Shown: in pieces, positions 8,475 to 14,308 of the stretch
Position numbering within the stretch: position 1 is the first letter of the stretch
Layout of the letters: the number at the start of each line of letters is the position of its first letter
DNA from: Acidobacteriaceae bacterium
Lineage (GTDB): Bacteria > Acidobacteriota > Terriglobia > Terriglobales > SbA1
Length of the DNA: 14,308 nt
Assembly: GCA_019237515.1 (NCBI GenBank)
Contig: JAFAGX010000165.1
Coordinates: forward strand, 1-14,308
Direction: 5' to 3'
Notes under the pieces: generated by a model
What the model saw: the letters and a program-made list of their open reading frames with translations, nothing else
Databases searched by the model: none
What the model was told of the DNA's origin: nothing
Position numbers and translations under genes: made by a program

Positions 8475-8525
8475 TTGAGTATGAGAACAATCAGAGGTGC
8501 CAGTTCAGGCACATCTTATGCTCAA
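8475..8525 (+). other. Nested stem-loop in the gap between CsgG-like genes 2 and 3
   Basis: TTGAGTATGAG (8475-8485) can pair with CTTATGCTCAA (8515-8525) over 11 pairs, two of them G-U. Inside the loop, GTGCC (8497-8501) pairs perfectly with GGCAC (8508-8512) around AGTTCA. No T-run follows on the plus strand, so it is not a standard intrinsic terminator. It could protect the 3' end of the CsgG1-2 transcript or be a regulatory element. The other bases of the 270-base gap hold only the promoter and ribosome binding site of gene 3. Confidence 0.35.
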
Positions 8526-8611
8526 AAACTGCTTGCATGCCTTTCACAAGTTAGTTAACATCCTGCCGCTGCCGTGGTGTCGCTTGCACCCGGTGTACTA
8601 GCCCGCCCACT

Positions 8612-8640
8612 TTGTCACTTAACCGAATCGGCGCGATAAA
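8612..8640 (+). promoter_or_regulatory. Sigma-70-like promoter for CsgG-like gene 3
   Basis: TTGTCA (8612-8617, five of six to the -35 consensus) is separated by 17 bases from GATAAA (8635-8640, four of six to -10). Initiation near 8647 would give a leader of about 63 bases ending in a strong ribosome binding site. This suggests gene 3, perhaps with kinase 2, is expressed separately from genes 1 and 2. Confidence 0.4.
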
Positions 8641-8699
8641 TCTGGAGGCGCAGCCATCCGGTCTGCAGTGACTTGAATAGATTCCGTCGAACTTCAGTC

Positions 8700-8705
8700 G
8701 GAGGT
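8700..8705 (+). promoter_or_regulatory. Strong ribosome binding site of CsgG-like gene 3
   Basis: GGAGGT with GGAGG ending five bases before ATG 8710. This decides in favour of 8710 over the in-frame ATG at 8734. It contrasts with the weak sites in front of genes 1 and 2, suggesting higher translation of gene 3. Confidence 0.65.
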
Positions 8706-8709
8706 AACA

Positions 8710-9747
8710 ATGTTGTTTTTGGGGATAAATGACATGTCGCGGCCTCACCTGCTTCAGTCTGGCCGGATAACTCTGTTTCGTGCTTGCTTGATCTCGCTCC
8801 TGCTTCCGCTATTAGCCGCGTCAGGGTTTGCGCAGCAAAAGAAACGTGTGGCCGTGCTGAATTTCGATTACGGGACCGTGCAGAGTTCGGTGGTTGCGCT
8901 ATTTGGGGGGAATGTGGACGTGGGCAAAGGTGTTTCCGACCTCCTCGTACAGAAGTTGGTGCAGGACGGCAAGTATTCGGTCATTGAGCGCAATGCCATA
9001 GACAAAATCCTCGCCGAACAGAATCTCTCCAACAGCGATCGCGCGGATTCCTCTACTGCCGCCAAAATTGGCCGTGTGCTCGGTGTGGATGCGGTCATCA
9101 TGGGAACCATCACGCAATTTGGCCGCGACGACAAAAATACTACGGTTGGCGGCGGCGCTATGAGCAATTACACCAACAAGTTCGGCTTGGGCGGAGTACA
9201 AAAGCGTAAGGCCAAAGCCGTAGTTGGAATTTCCGCGCGAATGGTGGATACGAGCACGGCTGAAATTCTGTCAGCCATCACCGGTTCCGGTGAATCAACG
9301 CGAGCGGGGACTTCACTGCTGGGTGCTGGCGGTGGTGATAGCGCCCAGGGCGGTGGCGCCTACGACATGTCGAGCAAGAACTTCGCCGATACTATTTTGG
9401 GCGAGGCGGTTCATCAAGCAGTCGACTCGGTCGGAACCCAGCTCGACACCCAGGCAACCACACTGCCCACGCACAAGGTACAGGTGGCAGGGTTGGTGGC
9501 CGACGTGAGCGGCAATACTTTGATTCTCAACGTGGGCACCAAGGCGGGCGTACATGTAGGCGACACGCTGGACGTGAGCCGGGCGGTTCGGACGGTCAAA
9601 GATCCGGCAACTGGGAAAGTCCTCAAGACGATCACCAGCAAACTAGGGACAGCCACTATTACTGAGGTGGATGACGCCTCCGCTACCGCTACGTACAGCG
9701 GTACAGGCCCAGCCAAGGTGGGTGATGCTGTCAACACTGCGCAATAG
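8710..9747 (+). CDS. Secreted CsgG-family protein with C-terminal FlgT-like domain (paralogue 3)
   Basis: This 345-residue protein is the most diverged of the three paralogues. A long basic N-region precedes a hydrophobic signal segment (about residues 25-40, LISLLLPLLAASGFAQQ) with an Ala-x-Ala-like cleavage site and no lipobox Cys. The CsgG core is clear: RVAVLNFDYG, GKGVSDLLVQKLVQDGKYSVIERNAIDKIL, AEQNLSNSDRADSSTAAKIG, LGVDAVIMGTIT. A longer Gly/Asn-rich variable loop and a second Gly-rich insertion (GAGGGDSAQGGGA) are unique to this copy. The C-terminal module (VADVSGNTLILNVGTKAGVHVGDTLDVSRA) matches the FlgT-like ends of the other two. It lies 270 bases after gene 2 with its own promoter and 74 bases before kinase 2, so it may share a transcript with the kinase. 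Its partner and substrate are unknown. Confidence 0.88.
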   Translation: MLFLGINDMSRPHLLQSGRITLFRACLISLLLPLLAASGFAQQKKRVAVLNFDYGTVQSSVVALFGGNVDVGKGVSDLLVQKLVQDGKYSVIERNAIDKILAEQNLSNSDRADSSTAAKIGRVLGVDAVIMGTITQFGRDDKNTTVGGGAMSNYTNKFGLGGVQKRKAKAVVGISARMVDTSTAEILSAITGSGESTRAGTSLLGAGGGDSAQGGGAYDMSSKNFADTILGEAVHQAVDSVGTQLDTQATTLPTHKVQVAGLVADVSGNTLILNVGTKAGVHVGDTLDVSRAVRTVKDPATGKVLKTITSKLGTATITEVDDASATATYSGTGPAKVGDAVNTAQ

Positions 9748-9810
9748 CGGGTCAAGACTGAGACGCAGAAGGAAAATAGGGGACCGTAGTTCCGGAAACC
9801 AGGACAGATT

Positions 9811-9814
9811 GGAG
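9811..9814 (+). promoter_or_regulatory. Ribosome binding site of kinase 2
   Basis: GGAG seven bases before ATG 9822. It supports that start, which leaves only a short N-terminal stretch before the kinase Gly loop, as is usual. The 74-base gap ahead of the gene shows no clear promoter or terminator. Confidence 0.5.
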
Positions 9815-9821
9815 ACTCCCG

Positions 9822-11600
9822 ATGAGTGGAGAAGTTGGCAAGCGAATTGGTGATTACGAAATTCTCGGTGTGCTAGGCGCCGGAGGCATGGGGCAGGTGT
9901 TTAAGGTTCGGAACGTCATCTCCGACCGTGTGGAGGCGATGAAGGTTCTGCTGCCCGATTTGGCCGGGCGTCAGGATCTGGCGAACCGGTTTTTGCGTGA
10001 GATCAAAGTTCTTGCCGCGCTTAACCATCCGAATATCGCTTCGCTCCGCACCGCCTTGACTCTCGACAACCAGCTGGTCATGGTTATGGAGTTTGTGGAA
10101 GGCACCACGCTGGCCGCCCGACTGGAGCAAGGCCCCATTCCCCCATTGGAGGCGCTGAACTATATCGACCAGGTGCTCAACGCTCTGAGCTACGCGCACA
10201 AGCAGAATGTTATTCACCGCGACATTAAGCCCGGCAACATGATGCTGACGCCGCAAGGTGTGGTCAAGCTCATGGATTTCGGCATTGCGCGCTCAGGCTC
10301 GGATCGCAGCCTGACCAGCACTGGCATGACTTTGGGATCGTTGCACTACATGTCGCCCGAACAAGTGAGAGGCGCTGCCATCGATGCGCGGTCCGATCTA
10401 TATTCGGTGGGCATTTCTTTGTACGAGATGGTTACGGGCAAGCCGCCATTCCAGGCGGACAGCGATTACTCGCTAATGGCTGCCCAACTGCAGCAAGAGC
10501 CAAAGCCGCCGATTGACCTGTGCCCGCAGCTACCCGCAGAACTCAACGACGTTATCTTGACGGCTTTACAGAAGGAAGCTGCCAATCGTTTCCAAAGCGC
10601 AGACGCTTTTCGCAAAGCTGTGAACAGTGTGAACTCTGATTTGTCCAAGATAGCACCGTCACCAACTCTGGGAACAGCGGCCGGCGCTGGAGCCACCGAG
10701 TTGTTCCGAGGCACCATGCCCACTACACCTGTTCGCGCGGCCACTACCGCATCCGTGAGTGCCGCTCCAAGTGTGCAGCCGACGCCGCAGCAGCCAGTTG
10801 CTGCATCAGCGCCGCCTCCAGCTGTGCCGCAGGTTACCGCTCCTCCGCCCCGTACACACCGGGGCCTCTACATGTCTATGGGCGCGTTGATCGTGTTAGC
10901 GGTGCTCGTTGCCGCAGGTCTTTACATTCCTCGACGCAACAGCACTCGGGCTCACGAGGCCGGTACGGACCAGCCGCAACAATCGCTTACGCAACAGCTG
11001 GATCAGAGCCAGTCCACGCCGCCCAGCCCAGCACCGCCCGCTCCAGCAATTGGAAACGGCCCGCAATCGAGCGAACCAGCGGCTGCGAGCGGCAGCATGA
11101 ATCCTGCGGGTACGAATGCCAAACACAGCGGCATTCCGGATACGAGTACGGAGCAAACTGTTGCCAGCACAAGCAAACCTCACATCGCACCGAGGCACGC
11201 TGTTGCGGCGCCGTCCGAAACATCTGCAGCTTCCGGGTCACCTGCGGCGACGTCCATGGGGCAATCTGAAAATCCAGCGAGCTCTACAACCGCGGACATG
11301 GCGAGTGTTACTCAACAGCAATCCGCGAACGAAGCGCAACTGCAGGAACTGGAGCAGCAGATAGATCAGCTCTCCAGTCGGGCGGGCGCTGTGAATGACA
11401 GCCTCGATAATCTGCGCCAGCAGCAGAGTTCGCAGGGATACGGCTTGCGCGGAGACATTTCTTCAGCACAACAGATGATGAAGACCTACGTGGCAAAAGC
11501 GCAGAGCGCTTTGCAAAATCAGGATGCGAAGAACGCGAAGAAGTACCTGGATCTCGCGCAGCCGCAGGTGGAAACTCTGGAGAAGTTTCTCGGGCGATGA
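9822..11600 (+). CDS. Transmembrane Ser/Thr protein kinase with Pro/Gln-rich periplasmic tail and C-terminal helical module
   Basis: This 592-residue PknB-type kinase should phosphorylate Ser/Thr residues of unknown targets. Residues about 12-270 carry the catalytic domain: Gly loop GAGGMG 19-24, Lys41 in EAMKVL, HRDIKPGN 132-139 with Asp134, DFG 152-154, SPE 178-180; all key residues are intact. A Thr/Ala/Pro-rich linker (about 278-346) leads to one membrane helix at about 350-369, then a long low-complexity tail rich in Ser, Gln, Pro and Ala. The final 92 residues (from about 501) are predicted helical, with a heptad-like LQELEQQIDQLSSR and a TPR-like LQNQDAKNAKKYLDLAQPQ. The kinase is cytoplasmic and the tail most likely periplasmic, where it could sense the envelope. 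No PASTA or PEGA modules are present. It follows CsgG-like gene 3 by 74 bases on the same strand and ends 28 bases from the convergent next gene. Confidence 0.94.
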   Translation: MSGEVGKRIGDYEILGVLGAGGMGQVFKVRNVISDRVEAMKVLLPDLAGRQDLANRFLREIKVLAALNHPNIASLRTALTLDNQLVMVMEFVEGTTLAARLEQGPIPPLEALNYIDQVLNALSYAHKQNVIHRDIKPGNMMLTPQGVVKLMDFGIARSGSDRSLTSTGMTLGSLHYMSPEQVRGAAIDARSDLYSVGISLYEMVTGKPPFQADSDYSLMAAQLQQEPKPPIDLCPQLPAELNDVILTALQKEAANRFQSADAFRKAVNSVNSDLSKIAPSPTLGTAAGAGATELFRGTMPTTPVRAATTASVSAAPSVQPTPQQPVAASAPPPAVPQVTAPPPRTHRGLYMSMGALIVLAVLVAAGLYIPRRNSTRAHEAGTDQPQQSLTQQLDQSQSTPPSPAPPAPAIGNGPQSSEPAAASGSMNPAGTNAKHSGIPDTSTEQTVASTSKPHIAPRHAVAAPSETSAASGSPAATSMGQSENPASSTTADMASVTQQQSANEAQLQELEQQIDQLSSRAGAVNDSLDNLRQQQSSQGYGLRGDISSAQQMMKTYVAKAQSALQNQDAKNAKKYLDLAQPQVETLEKFLGR

Positions 11601-11628
11601 CCCAAAGCGCCCCCATTTGTCTGCGCAT

Positions 11629-13254
11629 CTACCTACGGTAATTCTTTACAAATTCGGGTACTGAATCTGCCACCGACAATTCCTGACTTGTCCCGTCCGT
11701 TTGCGTCACTCGGACCTTTCTCGGGAAGTACTCATCCTGAGGCCAATCGTACGCATATGAATACACAGCATCGTCGGCAAATTGTTGCCGCTGAAGAAAG
11801 CGTTGGGAATACGAATTTGAGATCAGCACGCGACCGTTCTCGTCGGTAACCCGGGTCATCAGAATTCCGCTGTACTCGTAAAGCCTTTTTCGTCCCGAAG
11901 AAGAAGTTGCGGATTTCAGCAATCCATCAGTGTTGTATTCGTATTGCACCGAGTTGCCGTGGTCATCTTCGGCCCGTGTGATGCGAGACACACTGTCATA
12001 GCTAAACCTGATCGAGTGCCCATGCGGAGTTCTTATTTCCTGTAAGTTCCGTTGCGCATCGCGCCGGAGTTCCAGGCGGTTCCCGTCGGGATCCCGAATT
12101 TCGTAAGGGGCGCCTTGGGCGAGGTTCTTAGCATTGTAAGACTCGGGGAAGAGGATTTCCGAGCCGTTAGCTAATTTCATTGTCCAGCCGTGCCCGTCCC
12201 AACGCGTTGTTGCTTTATAGAATCGAGAAGAGGTCTCCGTGTGCTGGAACACCGAATCCGCATATCCGGTTCCTTTGGATATACGGTCGAAATACAAAAA
12301 ATCGGCATCTTCGAGCACGATCATTTGATAGGTGTACGGATTGCGTGTTCCTATCGGCGCAATGTCGAAAGGATGATTGCAATTGCGTCCAAATGCGTGC
12401 ACTGGGTTCCGATCTACCCATTCGCTCGACACATAGGTGCGGGTCAACGGAACCTTAAAGACATCTTCGATAAACAGGTCAGTCTCGCGAAGAATGAAAT
12501 TTCCGTAACGCAGATCGGCTTCGAACCTGTCCACCGGTTCACCGTCAGCCGTGGGCATCGCACATCTGCCGAACTGAGGAATGACGCTGCCCGCACCGAC
12601 GGAGGCGAACACACATGGAAAGTTACCGTCGAACCGTGCAGGTGCAGTAGCGGCATTTGTGTACTCGGGTACTACGGCTGACTGTGTGTGTGTGTCCACG
12701 TAAGCATCGGGGTCATATTCCACGACCCGACCAGATACCAAGTCCAATTTTTCGTGCTGCTTTTCAAAATCGATTTCAAACGTGGTAAAGACCCACGGTC
12801 CCGTCCCCTTGCCACCGATCACGTGTGCAACAGCATTGCCATTCGGACCGCGCACCGGAATTGTGAGACGCATTTCGTTCCATCCGGTTTCGTCTTGCTT
12901 AACCTCTCCCCCCACTCCAGGCCCAACGTCGATTGGGGCTCCAAGCAACCGTATGACCTCTGCGTTCTGCGCCATACGGTCGATAGCATCCTTAGACGCC
13001 GCGGCACGCTGGGTTTGGCGCGAATGCTGAGTCATAATTGCAACGACTACACTGATGACCAGGCACGCCAATAGCAAGCTGAAGAGCACGGTTCTACGAT
13101 GCGAGTAAGGAACTTCTTTGGAATGCCCGCAAAGGGGACACACCCCGCCTTTCTTGTGAGCGTCTTCGAGAGAGGTCTCGAGAATCTGATCAACAGCAGA
13201 ATTAACCTGTTCCTCCGAAGGCTCGAGTTCAACCCCACATCCGCGACAGTTCAT
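11629..13254 (-). CDS. Zinc-ribbon/TM/Coa1-like/YD-repeat (RHS) fusion protein
   Basis: This 541-residue protein has an unusual domain order. An N-terminal zinc ribbon has Cys3/Cys6 and Cys39/Cys42; one membrane helix follows at about 55-74. Residues about 95-165 resemble the Coa1 (cytochrome oxidase assembly factor 1) domain, with LLGAPIDVG, a conserved-looking RLTIPVRGPNG and GPWVFTTFEIDF. From about 245 on comes the entry region of RHS proteins (DLFIEDVFKVPLTRTY, AFGRNCNHPF) and then a few YD repeats (FSYDSVSRITRAED, YEYNTDGLLKS, YEYSGILMTRVTDENGR). It is far shorter than full RHS toxins and has no visible RHS core-closing motif or toxin domain. Location is membrane-anchored, with the YD part probably outside the cytoplasm. 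The ATG at 13254 is chosen over one at 13344 because it has GAGG six bases upstream and starts directly at the zinc ribbon. It lies 154 bases downstream of the receptor gene. Function unknown. Confidence 0.83.
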   Translation of the reverse strand: MNCRGCGVELEPSEEQVNSAVDQILETSLEDAHKKGGVCPLCGHSKEVPYSHRRTVLFSLLLACLVISVVVAIMTQHSRQTQRAAASKDAIDRMAQNAEVIRLLGAPIDVGPGVGGEVKQDETGWNEMRLTIPVRGPNGNAVAHVIGGKGTGPWVFTTFEIDFEKQHEKLDLVSGRVVEYDPDAYVDTHTQSAVVPEYTNAATAPARFDGNFPCVFASVGAGSVIPQFGRCAMPTADGEPVDRFEADLRYGNFILRETDLFIEDVFKVPLTRTYVSSEWVDRNPVHAFGRNCNHPFDIAPIGTRNPYTYQMIVLEDADFLYFDRISKGTGYADSVFQHTETSSRFYKATTRWDGHGWTMKLANGSEILFPESYNAKNLAQGAPYEIRDPDGNRLELRRDAQRNLQEIRTPHGHSIRFSYDSVSRITRAEDDHGNSVQYEYNTDGLLKSATSSSGRKRLYEYSGILMTRVTDENGRVLISNSYSQRFLQRQQFADDAVYSYAYDWPQDEYFPRKVRVTQTDGTSQELSVADSVPEFVKNYRR

Positions 13255-13260
13255 CAGAAT

Positions 13261-13264
13261 CCTC
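13261..13264 (-). promoter_or_regulatory. Ribosome binding site deciding the RHS-fusion start
   Basis: GAGG on the minus strand, six bases before ATG 13254. It favours this start over the longer reading from 13344, whose extra 30 residues (Met, Arg, Ser and His rich) look like translated leader. Confidence 0.5.
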
Positions 13265-13326
13265 GGGCTTTCGCGTGAGTGAGAGAAGTGCTGGAACTCA
13301 CGCGCAGATAACATCATAAGCCCGCG

Positions 13327-13344
13327 TTGTTTCATCCGAAACAA
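13327..13344. promoter_or_regulatory. Perfect inverted repeat upstream of the RHS-fusion gene
   Basis: TTGTTTC (13327-13333) and GAAACAA (13338-13344) form a perfect 7-base inverted repeat around ATCC. It lies in the 154-base gap between the receptor gene and the RHS fusion, about 75 bases before the chosen start. It could be an operator or a small hairpin; no T-run on either side makes it a typical terminator. Confidence 0.3.
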
Positions 13345-13408
13345 AATGCAGGATGGCTTGGTTGTTAGTAGGGCTTGCCGCGCTTATTGCAGTTTCCCCG
13401 CCGGTTCC

Positions 13409-14308
13409 TCAGAACAGGAACTTCGCTCCCACCTGCATGATGCGTGGATCGCGGGCTGCTGTGACCAGGCCAAATTGGGTCGAATTAATCTCTCCCGCCG
13501 GTCCCATGAACTGAGCGTGGTTGAAGACGTTAAAGGCCTCAAACCGCAGCTGTAATTCCTTAGCCTCAGTAATCTTCGTCGTTTTCAGCAAAGCCGTATT
13601 GAAGTTGTTCAGGCCTGGGCCATGAAAGAAGCGCCGCCGGGAATCACCGAATTGCCCGAGCTTCTCATTGCTAAAAAGCGCGGTGTTGAAGTAGGGTTTG
13701 CCGTCGCGTGGGTTGGTATCGAGGAGTACTTTACCTGGAGTAAAGTTGGGAACATCGGCCGGAGATGCCGTGGAACCAATCAGTGAGTTGTCATCGTTCT
13801 CAGTAAGGCTGATGGGGAGGCCCGTGGCGAAGTTCGTTACGCCCGACAAACTCCACCCCCCGACGATCTTCTTTGCCCAACCTGCGGTTACCAGCTTCCC
13901 GAAAGGCATCAACCAGTTGTAGCTGAAGACAAAATTGTGCATGACGTCAAAATTGCAAAGGGATTCGCTCAGGCGTGGATTGAATGGATTGATAGACTCC
14001 TGCAGCGAAGATGCATTATCCATACACTTGCTGAAGGTGTAGCCAGCGAGAAAACTGAGCGATCCTGTGTTGTGGCTGACGCTAGCCTGCAACGAATTGT
14101 AGCGCGAGTTGGAAACCGTCGAGACATACGGGTTGGTATCAAAGAGCGGACCGAGTGGCCGCACGCTTGGTATAACTTTGCCGTTCGTGAGGACCCACGG
14201 CGTGCTGGTTCCCACCGATTGCGGACTGACCGTGAAGGGCGGTGTCTCGCTGAATGGGCCGCAAGGTCCCGCGCTATTGGGCGCGAGATTTGCGGGATTG
14301 CTCAAGAA
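13409..14308 (-). CDS. TonB-dependent-receptor-like (Oar-type) outer-membrane beta-barrel protein, C-terminal part
   Basis: The frame is open through the right edge; 299 residues up to the stop at 13409 are visible, and the start lies outside. Repeating amphipathic strands typical of an outer-membrane barrel are seen: NSRYNSLQASVSHNTGSLSF followed by LAGYTFSKCMDNA, HNFVFSYNWLMPFGK, GGWSLSGVTNFATGLPISLT. The end is characteristic of large acidobacterial receptors with an N-terminal carboxypeptidase-regulatory-like domain: LQLRFEAFNVFNHAQF, then FGLVTAARDPRIMQVGAKFLF, with a terminal Phe that fits BAM recognition. Whether it transports a substrate cannot be told, since the plug and any TonB box are not in the window. 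No start can be assigned: no ATG precedes the barrel sequence at the edge. Confidence 0.88.
   Translation of the reverse strand, partial: FLSNPANLAPNSAGPCGPFSETPPFTVSPQSVGTSTPWVLTNGKVIPSVRPLGPLFDTNPYVSTVSNSRYNSLQASVSHNTGSLSFLAGYTFSKCMDNASSLQESINPFNPRLSESLCNFDVMHNFVFSYNWLMPFGKLVTAGWAKKIVGGWSLSGVTNFATGLPISLTENDDNSLIGSTASPADVPNFTPGKVLLDTNPRDGKPYFNTALFSNEKLGQFGDSRRRFFHGPGLNNFNTALLKTTKITEAKELQLRFEAFNVFNHAQFMGPAGEINSTQFGLVTAARDPRIMQVGAKFLF

Noticed and set aside
6446..9747. Curli secretion operon
   Set aside because: Only CsgG-like proteins are present. There is no CsgA/B subunit, CsgE or CsgF, and the lipobox is missing.
11629..13254. RHS polymorphic toxin with immunity gene
   Set aside because: The protein is too short, has no toxin domain after the YD repeats, and no small immunity-like gene follows; the next gene downstream is the convergent kinase.
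13255..13344. Longer N-terminus for the RHS fusion from the ATG at 13344
   Set aside because: The inner ATG has GAGG at good spacing and begins right at the zinc ribbon; the extension is not domain-like and overlaps the inverted repeat.

Overview
The window most resembles a chromosomal segment of an Acidobacteriota (Terriglobia-like) bacterium. This rests on the combination of gene families: a large Oar-type TonB-dependent outer-membrane protein ending in Phe, receptor-type Ser/Thr kinases with PEGA or Pro-rich C-terminal parts, a Coa1-like domain protein and CsgG-like secreted proteins. No rRNA or housekeeping marker is present, so the assignment is inference. The window holds eight protein genes, two of them cut by the window edges. 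I saw no tRNA, rRNA, CRISPR array, insertion sequence or phage gene.

Layout. Positions 1-4728 (minus) carry one uninterrupted, very long reading frame: a transmembrane Ser/Thr protein kinase with a cytoplasmic array of about eleven helical repeats and a periplasmic chain of PEGA-like modules that runs off the left edge. Upstream of it on the same strand lies sthA (4917-6326), a soluble pyridine nucleotide transhydrogenase. Divergent from sthA, on the plus strand, are three paralogous secreted CsgG-like proteins (6446-7417, 7438-8439, 8710-9747). Next, on the same strand, is a second transmembrane Ser/Thr kinase (9822-11600). Convergent with it, on the minus strand, is a zinc-ribbon/TM/Coa1-like/YD-repeat fusion (11629-13254), preceded by the C-terminal end of a TonB-dependent-receptor-like beta-barrel gene (13409-14308, cut by the right edge).

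How the genes may work together. Apart from sthA, every gene encodes an envelope or membrane-spanning product. CsgG1 and CsgG2 are 20 bases apart and probably co-transcribed from a strong-looking promoter at 6400-6428. CsgG3 has its own likely promoter and an ideal ribosome binding site, and is 74 bases from kinase 2. A CsgG-triplet plus receptor-kinase unit is therefore plausible, but no curli subunit or accessory gene (CsgA/B/E/F) is visible, so it should not be called a curli operon. The most unusual points are the repeat array in kinase 1, the CsgG triplet lacking lipoprotein signals, and the zinc-ribbon/Coa1/RHS fusion.
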